A stretch of DNA of 64,000 bases from Isoperla grammatica (GCA_945910005.1 OX246748.1:8967363-9031362); one strand, 5' to 3'. Positions 23,366 to 35,563 are shown, counted from the stretch's first letter. Notes: generated by a model from the sequence alone, not told the origin. Numbers and translations are program-made.

Positions 23366-23811
23366 GTGGAAGCGGAAAAAAGACAAAATCCGCGAGCGAA
23401 CTTAAGGCCCACAAGTATGAGTTCAAATCTTATTAATGATTGATGATTGATTTATGGCTCTAGGGCGCTTAGAACAGCGAGGGTTATTCGCGCCTCCAAG
23501 ATGTATATAACCAGAATATTTTGAAAACAGTTAAGTAAGGGCGATAGTTGGTGTCCAAAAACATTGCCCAAGTCGACATATGTAGATCATCATAGTCATT
23601 AAAACATAGCTATGTTCGATATATGGGAATCATTTAATCGTTGTACCATTAAAACAGTGCGTTGGTCGTCGTATTGGGTAATTCAATCGTATTCCGCAGA
23701 ACATAGCAAGGGTCGCCATATTGTGGGAACAAGAAAGGAACCAAGTTAAAACAAATTTAAACAAAGCAAACACACATGGGTGATGGATGGATCTCAACTT
23801 GGGTGCGCGTG

Positions 23812-24640
23812 CGAGCATATATTTAACTTACACCACAGTTTCCAAGCATTGGCCAATTACCTTTCAATACTCCTACTACAAAAAAATACATTACAACGTC
23901 GTCCGAATGTGGTACATTGTGTGTACTGTAAGGCATCTACACGGCAGTGTCAGTGCTTTGCGAGTAAGAAAGTCGATAGGTGGACTAGCAGTGACAAGTT
24001 GCATATAACAACATGGTAGCAGTGGTAATAGTGATGAAAGCAAAAGCATACACAATACCAGCCAAGGTAGCACCCGAAACGTCAGCGGCAAAACACTACT
24101 AACTGGCAATCATCCGTTCACTATCAATAATCCAATATTTTAATATTCTAAGCATCATTTTAGTTTATATAGGAATAATTTTAAGAACCTGACAATTCAA
24201 CGTAAAATTCATTTTGCCAGCATATATTTATACAACACAATTTCCGAACATTGGCCGATTACCTTTTAATACTCCTACTACAAAAAAAATACAATACAAC
24301 GTCGTCCGAATGTGGTACATTGTATGTACTGTAAGGCATCTACACGGCAGTGTCAGTGCTTTGCGACTCAGAAAGTCGATAGGTGGACTAGCAGTAACAA
24401 GTTGCATAAACCATGGTAGCTGTGGTAATAGTGACACAACACGACTATGAGTGGTCTTAGTTCCATCAGTCAGACGGCAAGCAAAGCACAATGACTTAGC
24501 GAATACCAACAAAGATAACACCCGAAAAGTCATCGGCAAAACAATACTAACTGGCAATCATCTGTTCATAATCAATAATCATATATTTTAATATTCTATG
24601 CATAATTTTAGTTTATACAGGGATAATTTAAAGAGCCTGA
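23812..24640. repeat. Direct duplication of about 400 bp
   Basis: Two copies, offset by about 403 bp, share long stretches such as ACAACGTCGTCCGAATGTGG, TAAGGCATCTACACGGCAGT and AAGTCGATAGGTGGACTAGC. Later blocks AACTGGCAATCATC and TAATATTCTA are also repeated. The second copy carries an insertion of about 40 bp. There is no coding signal; unit origin is unknown. Confidence 0.85.
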
Positions 24641-24664
24641 CAATTCAACGATCAATTCATTTAT

Positions 24665-24966
24665 GATTGATTAATGGGGCTTAACGTCTTATATTTGTGC
24701 AACAATGGCTAATCGAGATGATGAGCGGGTGATAAAGAAGATGAGAAAGATGATGATGAAGAATAAAGCAACATCCGAATCAGATCCATTGTACGTCGCG
24801 TGGGTCGTCATACGGGAGTCCAGCAAGGGAGGGCAGGGCCAAGTGGGAGGAGAAATATTCAGTGGGACAGTGGGGGGGTGGGGGGGAGGGACAAGGTCTC
24901 CTTTCGTCGCCTCTTACGACTAGCAGAGTCACCCTGGGCCTATTCTTCCCCGGGCCCAGACGGGAT
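24665..24966 (-). mobile_element. SINE-like element, A type, with perfect target duplication
   Basis: Flanked by TCAATTCATTTAT at 24,652-24,664 and 24,967-24,979, a perfect 13-bp target-site duplication. The element is 302 bp. It has the shared block (GGGGCTTAACGTCTTATATT), GTCCAGCAAGGGAGGGCAGG, a G-rich tract, CTCTTACGACTAGCAGAGTC and the A hairpin CTGGGCC/GGGCCCAG then ACGGG. This defines the ends of the A family. Confidence 0.93.
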
Positions 24967-24979
24967 TCAATTCATTTAT

Positions 24980-26209
24980 ATATTTGTAAATAAATGTAGT
25001 ATAATGTTACTAATCCCTCAAGTAAGCATTATTAGCATAGCATCGCGGCGGGTCATCACAAGGAGACTTCGGCAAGGGAAGGCCAAACAGACTCCCACAT
25101 ATCATCCATTGGAGTCCAGTTTTGATGTGTACCCATTTGTAAGTATTATTTGCACTATTCATTTTACCTGAAAACTTACCAGGGACAGAGATAGGGGGGG
25201 ATCTTTTGTCGCCACTGATGGTGAATGTTATATAAAACTTGACAAATAACACTGGAGAGGCGTTTGAACGAGACTGATTGACGATACTGATTTTACAAGT
25301 AGCGAGATCAAGGTCAACCGAGCGCTCATTTTTTAGTATTTTTAGATTTTGTTAATGTAAACTTAAATAATATTTTACTAGTTATTGCTTGATTGACAAT
25401 ATGAAGAATAGCTATTTTCGTGGGTGTTGATTTTTTTATTATTTGTGTATATCGACGCCCTTAAATACAAGCTACTGTAGACGCATAATGATGATATTTT
25501 GGTTTAAGGTCCCATATTCTTAGAACTTGACTAATAAAAGACGGTTAGTGGGTGTATGTTGATGATTTTTTTTTATTTTTTATTATCGACGCCCTTAACT
25601 ACAACACTGTAAGCATAACGATGATGATATTTTGGTTTTAGGGCACATTGACTACTTGGCAGACCTTGGCTTACTTGGCACTCGCAGCTTGACTAATCGA
25701 GACGATTAGTGGGTGTAACATGAAGTTTTTTTAAGTTTTTAAAATTCATTTCCGTTCATCCATCCAGTCAATTCCATCAACCACGTGAGGGGGGGCAATA
25801 CAGCTAGAGGGGGTGGGGAGGGGGGATGAGTGGGAATTATAATTAATCACATCATAAGACACGCTTAATAAACAAGCTTTTCTACTCCAGGCCTGGGCGG
25901 GCATTTTGTGATTATAAATGTATTCATTATATTTTTATTATTTATTTTGTACATTAAATTTTCAGACTTCAAAATCAACTAAAATCGCCGAGGTCGACAT
26001 AAAGGTTACGATTATTTGGCGTATTACGACGTAGTTGATAACAAGGGTCATATGGCCTGGGGAGGGTGGTGATTGGAGAAAGGGGACAAGTAGGACGAAG
26101 AATTAGATTAATGGTAAAAATGGGGGGGACCTTATTTTCGTGCCTTATTTCGTGGAAATTATTTTGGGTAAAATTTGACGGGGGAATCCAGTTGGGGGCG
26201 TTGATTGGG
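24980..26209. other. Intergenic, unrecognised with fragments
   Basis: Two related pieces near 25,440-25,560 and 25,570-25,700 share ATCGACGCCCTTAA and GATGATATTTTGGTTT, suggesting a local duplication of about 135 bp. A G-rich decayed repeat is at 25,785-25,830 and a C-type fragment at 26,015-26,180. No gene. Confidence 0.45.
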
Positions 26210-26580
26210 GGAGGGGTAGTCTGATTGAGTTGGGGGGGGGGGGGGTTGATGTTTTGGGGGTCACTTTAATTGTTGGTATTAAGGACCCAAACTACTCTTT
26301 AAGATATTCCCAATTTGCGCAACAGGAACGATAAGATGTAGTCTGATTGAGTTGGGGGAACGGCGTTTTTAATTTTTTGGGGGTCACTTTAATTGTTGGT
26401 ATTTAGAACCAGCAGCAGAAGTACTGACTAAGATCTTCTCGTATATGCGCAACAGGAACGATAAGATGTAGGCTGATTGAGTCGCATCTGATTGGGGTTT
26501 TTAATTTTTTGGGGGTTACTTTAATTGTTGGTATTTAGGACCAAAAATACTACTGAAGATATTAATATTTGGGATTTACG
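26210..26580. repeat. Tandem repeat of about 120-130 bp, 3 copies
   Basis: CTGATTGAGT recurs at about 26,221, 26,344 and 26,473, each time followed by TTTTTTGGGGGT-type sequence, TTTAATTGTTGGTATT and, between units, AACAGGAACGATAAGATGTA. The last copy runs into a shared-block start at about 26,565. Confidence 0.8.
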
Positions 26581-27960
26581 TCCCATATTTTTGCAACAGG
26601 ACCGAGGTCCCACTAGTACAATGGTGACGAGAAGGGTTAAAAACACGTACTCTACTCCCATCGAGAAGTACCAAGGTTAACATCGGCTTTAAGGATTCAT
26701 CCGAAAGAACTGTGTAACTTTGACAGGTCATATAATATAGGTTTCTCCTCAAACCTAAACTTTCGAGGAGTGGATGAGAAGAACATAGATCTTTACTCCT
26801 CTTCTTAATATGCTCATAAACTCCGTTAAGTAGACTTTACTCGTTTACGCTTAAGTCGTTAAGCCTTATATAGAACCTGATGCTGCGTTCTCACTAAGAA
26901 CAATATTTAAAACCTGTCATATAAACCAAGGTTCGAAACGGTATTCGTTTTGTTCAAATATTGTTTTTTAATGATGTTTAATGTTTAGATTTCGTAAAAC
27001 TTAATAATTAAGATTATGTTTTATTATTCTAGTGTGTGCAAATGTACCTACATGCATCTGTGCATTTGTACGATCTCAGAAAGAACCTTATGTAACATTT
27101 AACGTTTTAAATACGTATTACTGACAATGACGCAACGTACCAAATGCTAAAAATTAATCTTGTGCAGTGTTAAGAGTCACAATCACAACGATTCCCAAAC
27201 AAACTTCTGTACAAAGACTGCCGTGGCTTTCGATTTCCATGCGACGAAACAGGAACGAGAAAATATGTCTACATAATAATATTAATATCATACCCGACTA
27301 GGTAAGTCGATCAGTAACATTCAACGTCTCACATTCAAATTTAAATTTATTTTAAGATATCTAATAAGTTGTATTATTTATGTATTGTTTATGAATTTAC
27401 GGCGTTTCAATAGCGAAGATCATTCGCACCTACTGAACGATATTCTAAAATATTTTGTAATCAAATCGTTTCCAGTCCAATGAAATTAAACGAAACATAA
27501 CAGATATCCAACGTTGATAAGTTGAAGAAACAGAATCTCTCGTTATACCCTGGAAAACATTGATTTAAATAGTCATCAATTAAATCATTGACAACATATC
27601 AGCATAGGAATTCGTATTCCAGGAACGAATACCCGTTTTCTATAGCCCTGCCTGCCTTATGCGGAGTTTAGTCCTAAGTTCCTAGGTGACGTACGCAACT
27701 ATGACTTGCGCCCCAAGCGCAAGGCCGTATTCATTTATGTTTTATTAATTATTTATTAATTTGAGGCGAATCAATATCTAAGAACATCGCGCCTCCTAGA
27801 TGATAATAATACATATTTACTTAAAATTAACTCATGTAATTAAAAATACTGTCAGTACACATTGGCAAGGTAAATCGCAAAGTGTAACCACTTAGAATGT
27901 TGCTAAGTTTGAGATATGTAAATCAACACAATCATAATACGATTGAAAATATTCATTTAC
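26581..27960. other. Intergenic, no recognisable gene
   Basis: At 26,591-26,620 it carries GCAACAGGACCGAGGTCCCA, which recurs at about 40,482 and contains an inverted GGACC/GGTCC pair. The remainder is AT-rich with no repeat that I recognise. Confidence 0.45.
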
Positions 27961-28720
27961 GGTCTACACGGTCAGTGTAGACCATGTGAGCAACACAACA
28001 GCAACACAACAGCAACAACGTATCAATGGGCCTGAATCGAAATTCACCCAGACCCCCGAAGCAGCTCTGGCTTCAAAATCCACCCAGACCCCCGAAGCAG
28101 CTCTGGACTCAAAATCCACCCAGACCCCCGAAGCAGCTCTGGACTCAAAATCCACCCAGACCCCCGAAGCAGCTATGGCTTCAAAATCCACCCAGACCCC
28201 CGAAGCAGCTCAGGACTCAAAATCCACCCAGACCCCCGAAGCAGCTATGGCTTCAAAATCCACCCAGACCCCCGAAGCAGCTCTGGCTTCAAAATCCACC
28301 CAGACCCCCGAAGCAGCTCTGGCTTCAAAATCCACCCAGACCCCCGAAGCAGCTCTGGCTTCAAAATCCACCCAGACCCCCGAAGCAGCTCTGGACTCAA
28401 AATCCACCCAGACCGAAGCAGCTCTGGCTTCAAAATCCACCCAGACCCCCGAAGCAGCTCTGGACTCAAAATCCGCCCAGATCGAAGCAGCTCTGGACTT
28501 AAAATCCACCCAGACCCCCGAAGCAGCTCTGGCTTCAAAATCCACCCAGACCGAAGCAGCTCTGAACTAAAATCTACCCAGACCGAAGCAGCTCTTCGCT
28601 TTAAAGGCCACTCAGACCCCCGAAGCAGCTCTGGACTCAAAATCCACCCAGACCGAAGCAGCTCTTCGCTTTAAAGGCCACCTAGACCCCCGAAGCAGCT
28701 CTGGACTCAGTACAGCGACA
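27961..28720. repeat. 36-bp minisatellite preceded by a short palindrome
   Basis: About twenty copies of a 36-bp unit (CTGGCTTCAAAATCCACCC then AGACCCCCGAAGCAGCT), several lacking CCC. A perfect 9-bp inverted repeat GGTCTACAC/GTGTAGACC lies at 27,961-27,983. A frame of 194 codons (27,986-28,570) reads SKSTQTPEAALA repeatedly. It starts at GTG directly after an ATG-TGA, and frames are open on the minus strand too. Later units carry 1-bp shifts. It ends near a donor-like GTGGTAAGT at 28,730. Coding cannot be excluded but is not supported. Confidence 0.85.
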
Positions 28721-29859
28721 AGACTATCGTGGTAAGTTCATATTCCTTTCTAGTTGCAGTAGTTCTGTTAATGTGATTTATCTCGCTGATGTAATAATAT
28801 GTTATCACTTGTAGTTCACCCCCGTATTACGTAATTTGTTGCAGTCTTTCTGTTGAAGTCATTCATATCGTTGATGTTATATGTTATCACATTTAATCTT
28901 TTGTTACAAACTCACCGGTTAGTGTAGACGTTATTTTTGGATTTTTGGATAGCCTGCATATTATACGTAATTTGTAATTCTGTATTTATCTTAATTTAAG
29001 TCTAAGTATTTTAAATATAATAAAGGGTTAAGTTCATACCACGGACAACACGGTGAAAGCTGTTATGTATTTATGAAACTCTGTCAAATTGATGTACATC
29101 ATGACTGTATGAATACTATGTCCAATAAAATATGAAAATAATATGAAAATAGTGTGTACATACTAACATAGAAATCAATGTTCCCGGAAAGAATAACAAG
29201 TTGTCTACATACCCCTGCCTCTGCGGGATGCGAACCCACGTCCTACAAGTGGCGTACTCGCCCGTACTGCATGAGCGTACGGTTTACACATGCGCCTCCA
29301 CAGACGGCCGCGTTACTGTCTGTCTTCCTCGCAGCGGCCACTAAGCCATGTGACGCTGTGACGCATCCCCTAACTATCTGTTACTTCACCAGACAAAGCT
29401 GTACACTTCTTGGCGCAGAAGTGTGCGGCACTATTATACGAAGACGATATCATACACTTCGTGGCGCAAAAGTATGCTGTACTATTATGATAGGATGTAG
29501 ATGACGACATTACTCTGCAGGGTTTCAGGCAAATCAGATTGATCACAAATCGCTGGGGTCATCATATGGGCGGGGGTCGTTTGGATCGTAAAATGAGTAT
29601 GAAGAAGTATGTATGGAGAATAGTGGTTAAATAAATATAGACCGAGAAACAATTCAAAGCAGCAATAAAGGAAAACTAGACTAAACTAGACTATAAATAC
29701 AAAATTAGGTATTTATTTTATTTAGTTTTTAAAAAATATGTCTGTCTTCGAGAGTAAATAGAACGCGATGCGAGTGTAGTTAAATTTTTTTTAATGAATA
29801 GAGACAACAAAACAACAGATTATTATCATTATTATTTAATGTTTAGCAACGTAGTTTTA
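28721..29859. other. Intergenic with tRNA-like SINE head on the minus strand
   Basis: Two diverged copies of about 95 bp (TCTGTTAATGTGATTTATCT and TCTGTTGAAGTCATTCATAT) lie at 28,755-28,905. At 29,218-29,290 the minus strand reads GTAGGACGTGGGTTCGCATC then CCGCAGAGGCAGGGG, a B-box-containing tRNA-like 3' half. A related piece is at 56,640-56,690. A direct repeat built on TACACTTCNTGGCGCA is at 29,400-29,480. Confidence 0.5.
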
Positions 29860-30090
29860 TGACGTCAAGGGGTATTTGTAGCTAAGACGGGGACGAGTAT
29901 GAGGGCTAAAAGGGGCAAGTAGGAGGGCGCGTGCGGTAAGGGGAAGGGGGAGGAAAGGGGATTGGGGTGTGGACTGCATTTCGTCTGACTTTTCCTCCTC
30001 GACCTGTCCGGCTAGGGTGGCCCTACTAGAAGCATACGCTTCCGCCGGCATAGCTCCAGGAATCATCAAAGCGCACAAACCTGCCCACAA
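29860..30090 (-). mobile_element. SINE-like element, B type joined to C-type start
   Basis: Begins with a C-like TTATGACGTCAAGGGGTAT, then GGGGCAAGTAGGAGGGCGCG and the B block to CTGCCCACAACCGATTATTA, where the terminal hairpin is cut off. GATTATT/ATTATT flank it on both sides. A second C-like start lies just after it at about 30,105. Confidence 0.7.
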
Positions 30091-31454
30091 CCGATTATTA
30101 TTATTATTTTATGTTTAGAACATAGTTTGATGACATCAAGGGGTATTTGTAGACACGACAGGGACAAGTAGGAGGACTAAAATTCAAAGCAGTTATTAAG
30201 AGGGGCCGGGATATATTAAAAAGTGGGGACAATCGTATTTAATGCGTTATAGCAAGATCTCTCATCGTAGAACAGTCACACCGGTGAGTGAAACCCACAT
30301 CTCCCGGAAACTGATTATTATTACGCTCGAGTTAACGGGTAGTGAGCACTACGATCTATACAACCAGGGGTTGAAACACTGACAGATTAAGAAAGGGATG
30401 GAAAAAGATGTTTACGAAACACTTAGTCCGCAACCAGCTTTAGCACACATGTATAGTTATGACACATTATTCATATAGTTGGAAGTGCAGTATTTCTAAT
30501 ATAAAGATTGATTGATTATTTGGTGTCTAACGACGATGCTAGATACCTTGAGTCAATGACGTCAGGGGTCATTGGAGGAACGGGGAAATCAACATCATGC
30601 GAAATTTACAAAATACCAACATATTACGACGACTGTAAATACTCAGGAAGTCTTCGGGTGTAAACATATATGAAATGTTCCAAATATTTTTGTATGTGAT
30701 CCCTCCATTCAGACTAGAAATATAAAATATTTTCAATTTATTTGTTTACTTCTATTATAAATTATTTGTTATTAATTTTGGTAAAGTTTGAAATGAAGAT
30801 TTGGGTTAGATTTAGTTGCGTTGTTTATTTTAGCTGTACCTAGACATAACGCCATATTAATCTTAAGTGAACATGTACCCCATGATTAATAAAATATTAA
30901 TAGAAACAGAATTAAGGTTATTGATTATTTGTTATTATTCACGTTTATAAAATACTTATTCCACAACCAACTACAGCACAAATGTATTATGCCTTATTAA
31001 TTAATATAAAATGTAATATTTCCAGTAGAAAGGACATTGCTTTTATTAATTATTGTCATTCGAGAATTCCTTTCAGCGTACAAACATTACATTAAATTTA
31101 ACTAAATTTTTCATTTTAATACACCAGAATCAATAATTTTAATGGAGTGCATGATTGTATGTGTATGAAAAATTCGTTGAGTAATTCTAAGCATGTTTTT
31201 AGACATACAATTGTATCATAGGTGGTAAACGTTCGCTTCATACAAACATACGTAAGAGAGACTTACACGAAGAAATTAAAAAACAAAATAGTTACAGTGA
31301 AAACTAAAACGCATATTAAAACTTCTACTCAAGTTCATTATTTCTTCACTCGGTGAGTAGTGATCGAAGTACTGAACGACAGGCAGAGGTAGCCTGGATC
31401 TCTTCATGCGGGGCAAAACGGGCAACAAGTTCAACGTAACGTGCGATTCGACTG
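30091..31454. other. Intergenic, AT-rich
   Basis: Short C-type starts occur at 30,100-30,200 and 30,510-30,580 (TGGTGTCTAACGACGATGCT). The rest, especially 30,600-31,370, is AT-rich and unrecognised. A tail-like GTACTGAACGACAGGCAGAG is at 31,365-31,390. Confidence 0.45.
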
Positions 31455-32170
31455 TTTAGTTAGTATTTCACGACGTACTCTACAAAGCTAGACAAGTAGA
31501 AGGGGAAATATTAAGTTTAAAGGGGTTCATGGGTGGAAAGGGCAGGTTTGTCGCCTCGTACGACTGGCAGTCACACTGGGCATATTCTACCCCGGGCCTA
31601 GACGGGGGAGGTAAGATAACCAACCAGGAGATCATTGCGTTAGGGTGTACGGGGAGGCTATGGAACAGGAACTATCTCTGACTCTTGAGAGGCCGGAGCA
31701 GTGCGACCCAGGACCTATTGTACCCTGGGCCCAGACGGGGGAGGTAAGATATCAGAGAGAAGATGATAGCATAAGGGTGTAAGGGGAGCGTATGGAACAG
31801 GAACTATCTCTTGACTCTTAAAGAGAGCCTGGAGCAGCGCAACCCAGGACCTATTGTACCCTGGGCCTAGACGGGGGAGGTAAGATAACCAACCAGGAGA
31901 TCATTGCGTTAGGGTGTAAGGGGAGGCTGTGGAACAGGAACTATCTCTTGACTCTTAAAGAGAGCCTGGAGCAGCGCGACCCAGGACCTAGTGTACCGTG
32001 GGCCCAGACGGGGGAGGTAAGTTACCAGAAAGAGGATAATAGCATAAGGGTGTAAGGGGAGCGTATGAAACAGGAACTATCTCTGCACAGATAAGGGATA
32101 GTTGTCTGTGATTACTGACTCTTCTGAGAGACCCCAGCAGCGCGACCCAGGACCTATTCTATCCTGGTGC
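31455..32170. repeat. A-tail fragment expanded into a tandem array of about 135 bp, 4 copies
   Basis: A C-A element ends at about 31,600 with TTCTACCCCGGGCCTAGACG. GACGGGGGAGGTAAG then recurs at 31,601, 31,734, 31,870 and 32,007. Each unit contains AACAGGAACTATCTCT, then GCGACCCAGGACCTATTGTA, then CCCTGGGCC-type sequence. The unit junction is the SINE hairpin itself, so the SINE end was duplicated with its flank. Confidence 0.88.
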
Positions 32171-32312
32171 CAAACGAAATATATATATTTTTAAAATTGT
32201 GTTACTAATTTTTTCTCATAATATAAGTTATAACAATCTTTTCTATTAAATGTGTATCTATAGTATTAAGAAATGTTTTTAAACGTAATGGAGTTGGTTT
32301 ATCAGTAATCGT

Positions 32313-32410
32313 ACGACAGGCAGACTAATGTTCTTACCAGAGCCCGAACAGCAGACGGGATTGATAGACATGGTCTGGCCCAGGGGGACACTGCCTATCG
32401 TAAGAGCCGA
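32313..32410. other. Inverted pair of A-tail fragments
   Basis: TCGTACGACAGGCAG at about 32,310 is mirrored by CTGCCTATCGTAAGA at 32,391-32,405, the second preceded by GTCTGGCCCAGGGGGACA. The right arm is the only A-tail piece that I found in the opposite orientation. It is a short fragment, not a full element. Confidence 0.65.
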
Positions 32411-32415
32411 TTGAT

Positions 32416-32691
32416 TAATTGATTGGTGGTGTATTACGACGTACTCGACAGCTTAGGTCATATGACGTCTTCCGAATCAGGTCCATTTATATCGCGGGAG
32501 TCGTCATAAGGGAGCTAGCAAGAGAGGGCAGGGCTATGTGGGAGGAGAAATCTTCAGTGGGACAGTGGGGGGGAAGGGACAGGGTCTCTTACGACTAGCA
32601 GTCACTCTGGGTCTATTCTACTCCAAGCTCCGCCGGGCTGGGTTAGACCACGCCCAATCTGGCTGGGGGTCAACCCGGGCCCAGACGGGTC
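32416..32691 (-). mobile_element. C-A hybrid SINE-like element
   Basis: Runs TTGGTGGTGTATTACGACG, ACTCGACAGCTTAGGTCATA, GACGTCTTCCGAATCAGGTC, TATATCGCGGGAGTCGTCAT, a G run, TCTTACGACTAGCAGTCACT and the A hairpin region with an internal insertion of about 45 bp (CCAAGCTCCGCCGGGCTGGG) before GGGCCCAGACGGG. It has the same joint as 14,262-14,489. Confidence 0.75.
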
Positions 32692-33540
32692 AAACGAAAT
32701 GAGGCCCTCTTATTTGCCTTTTAATTTAGACCCATTTTAATTTAATTTCTCAAACTAATTCTTTTCAACCGATCACCTCACAGTGTATTCTAGATTATTC
32801 AACTTTGTCTCTTTGTTATCTCAAAAATGGCTTCGCCGTCAAGACAATAAAGTACTATAATGAATGTCCTCCCATATGCACATACATCAGTTTCTAACAT
32901 ACCTCTCTTGTTTCAAACACCATTGATTATGTGATTTAAGTTACAATACATGAATTGTAAATTAATCAACAAGACAACAGGGGGAAAGCGTCAGTTTTAA
33001 ACGCTCTTTCTTCGCTTCATACAATACATAAACTGTTAATAATCTAGCAATAAATCAGGGGAAAGCGTTATGTGATCTAAGTTACAATACATAAATCACA
33101 GACCCTTATCTGTGCATAAATTGTTAATGATCTTGAAAGTAAACAGGGGGAAAGTGAAGTAGACCTCTGCTCGGAGTATTAAGATTTATTTTAGTTATTA
33201 TTTAATTAGTTTATTATTTGACAACAAGGTCCTATAACTATGAAGTAGGCCGAATCAGATGCAAGAAACATCACTAGGTTCGTCCAAAGTTCAGTTTGAT
33301 TGATCATATTGTAAGATATCGCGTTGGTGGTGGAGGCCAACAGAAGATTCAAATGTTGTGAATGGATGTTTTTGTTAGGTTATAACGGGTGCAGGAGTCT
33401 TCGGGAGCAATGTTCGAGAGGAGGGAAAAATTCGCCATCGTTAGCGGATAGCATATTGTAATTTGAATGAAATAAATCCCAGTACATCACAATATAGTGT
33501 TCAACGAAGTAATCGGCAACTAACTAAGTCGCAGATTATG
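32692..33540. other. Intergenic with weak tandem repeats
   Basis: Three related pieces (CAGGGGGAAAGCGTCA, CAGGGGAAAGCGTTATGTGA, CAGGGGGAAAGTGAAG) between 32,975 and 33,160, each near GTTACAATACAT-type sequence, look like a degenerate repeat of about 70-100 bp. Nothing else is recognised. Confidence 0.45.
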
Positions 33541-33807
33541 ATGACAATTTGGTTTTACACCCCACATATTTGCAGCATGGCTAATCTAGACGATGAGGGA
33601 ATGAAATAGTATGCAGATGAAAGATGTCCGAATCAGATCCATTACACAACGCGGGGGAGGTCATAAACGGAGTTCAGCAAGGGAGGGTAAGAGCAACAAG
33701 GGAGAAGAAATCTCAAGTAGAGCAGTAGGGGGTGGAACAGATCTTTTTGTCGCCTCTTACGACTGGCAGAGTCACCCTGGGCCTATTCTACCCCGGGCCC
33801 AGACGGG
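33541..33807 (-). mobile_element. SINE-like element, A type
   Basis: Older copy: TTTGGTTTTACACCCCACAT, GCATGGCTAATCTAGACGAT, GAGTTCAGCAAGGGAGGGTA, CTCTTACGACTGGCAGAGTC and the complete A hairpin CTGGGCCTATTCTACCCCGG with GCCCAGACGGG. Confidence 0.85.
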
Positions 33808-33840
33808 GGTCTTTCAACTTGTAATTGTAATCACCCACTG

Positions 33841-34116
33841 AACTACAGAAAACAGCATTTGAAGACATCAAATCGGGTATCATGCTTAGTTTTAGAACAT
33901 TACATTGAGTTTGTTTTAATTGAAAGATTCCAAAGGAACTCGTATTGTAACTGTCGACTCGGAAAGCCTTTAACACACAACTACAGAAAACAGCATTTGA
34001 AGACATCAAATCCGGTATCATGCTTAGTTTTAGAACATTACATTGAGTTTGTTTTAATTGTAAGATCCCAAAGGAACTCGTATTGTAACTGTCGACTCGG
34101 AAAGCCTTTAACACAC
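33841..34116. repeat. 138-bp direct repeat, 2 copies
   Basis: AACTACAGAAAACAGCATTT starts at 33,841 and again at 33,979, and the two copies are nearly identical to CTCGGAAAGCCTTTAACACA. It is a very recent tandem duplication. Its length is a multiple of three, so frames on both strands run through. Confidence 0.93.
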
Positions 34117-34345
34117 ATATCTAGTTGTCATCGAGACAGTTTAAGAATCAGAGGGAATTAAATTATAATATATTATGATATATTTCTTTGTGTTCATTTT
34201 TTTATTTTTATATTTAGAGTCTATCCTATTCAGTTATAAAAACTAATTTACAAAGGAGGACCTTAAATAAAACAAGGCTATGCAAACAATCAATAATAAT
34301 GAAATAATAAATAGCAACTTACAGCAGTTGAATAATAATTATTAT

Positions 34346-34552
34346 TTATGGTTGGGTTCAACGACGTACTCGACTGCTTAGGTCATACGACGTCTTCCGA
34401 ATGAGGGGAGTCCAGCAAGGGTGGGCAGGACCAAGTGGGAGGAGATATTTTAAGTGGGGTAGTGGAGGTGATGGGACAGAGTCTCATGATGTCGCCTAAT
34501 TACGACTGGCAGTGTCCCTCTGGACCTATTCTACCCCGGGCCCAGACGGGGA
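34346..34552 (-). mobile_element. C-A hybrid SINE-like element
   Basis: GGTTGGGTTCAACGACGTAC, GACTGCTTAGGTCATACGAC, then GTCCAGCAAGGGTGGGCAGG and the A end ACCTATTCTACCCCGGGCCC. It is a shorter version of the hybrids at 14,262 and 32,416. Confidence 0.75.
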
Positions 34553-34794
34553 GGGGAGCAACAGTTGAAAAAGGATCTCCATACAGTGTTTTCTTTGTTT
34601 ATCGACGCATTTATCACATTTCGTCGGGGTCGTTATGACGGTTCCATTTCACCACAGGATAGAAATCCACTCTCTTTAGTGCCTAGTTTGTTTGTATGAC
34701 GTAGAAATCTCCTCAGACCATTACCACTCATATTTTCATAATCACAAAACAAAATCAGTTACCAACCATACTTTAGTTACTTTACTTTACGATA

Positions 34795-34910
34795 CAGAAA
34801 GTAGTCACATCCGGCCACATTTGACAGAACGTAGTCACATCCGGCCACACACTTGAAGTTCCCAGCCAGCCCACAGCTGAATTGGGACTCGAACCCTGGT
34901 CGAGACGTAT
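34795..34910 (-). repeat. tRNA-like SINE fragment
   Basis: On the minus strand CAGGGTTCGAGTCCCAATTC contains a good B box (GGTTCGAGTCCC, 34,895-34,884). Downstream on that strand GTGGCCGGATGTGACTAC is present twice. No complete cloverleaf is seen, so this is a tRNA-derived repeat. Confidence 0.5.
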
Positions 34911-35519
34911 AAGAAAATTATCTTAACGAAAATCCGTTGAAAGTGTGTTGTTATGTGATAAAGATATTAATTTTTATTGTTTTATAAATGCAATTATAGA
35001 CTTCCGATTGTTTGGTGTTCAAAACCGATAGGTCAAATGACGTCCGTGGGAGGGAAAGGGTGGAGGGGAACCTATCAAACAAAAGTTAAAGGGTGAATGG
35101 CAAGAACTCATGAACGGGTAGTCGATACTGATTTAAATAAAAACGTAGAGCCCAGAAGAAGTTGTAAGTAGTCCCAAAATAAACGTTTTGCTGTTGTTAC
35201 CAATATCCTATATTTGGCAAGAGGAATACATTAGTTTTCAGAAAGTACGATGTAGTAAGGCTTTGAGACCTAGTATAACTTTACGACGCATGCTATGATT
35301 CTTGCACAGTACAAATTAGGATAGGCCTAGTGGAATAGATTAGGTAAGGAAGATTTACTTAGATTGGTGGAGGAAGAAGGTTAGAAGTCTAATCCAAAAG
35401 ACAAGACAAAACAAAGAACAAGTAGTTGAGGAGTGAGAGAGGCAAGAATACCTCCCACCATACCGAGGAATGCAATAAGAATAACCACAATAGACGCGAG
35501 GGGGTCATTCGGTCGCTTG
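34911..35519. other. Intergenic, mostly unrecognised
   Basis: One decayed C-type fragment at 35,005-35,120 (GGTGTTCAAAACCGATAGG, GGTCAAATGACGTCCGTGGG). No gene. Confidence 0.45.
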
Positions 35520-35541
35520 CCCCCCCCCCCCCCCCCCCCCC
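35520..35541 (+). repeat. 22-base C run
   Basis: The only long C (rather than G) homopolymer on the + strand of this window. It abuts a duplicated segment that starts at 35,564. Confidence 0.9.
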
Positions 35542-35563
35542 ACGACTAAAATGTTGTTACCGA

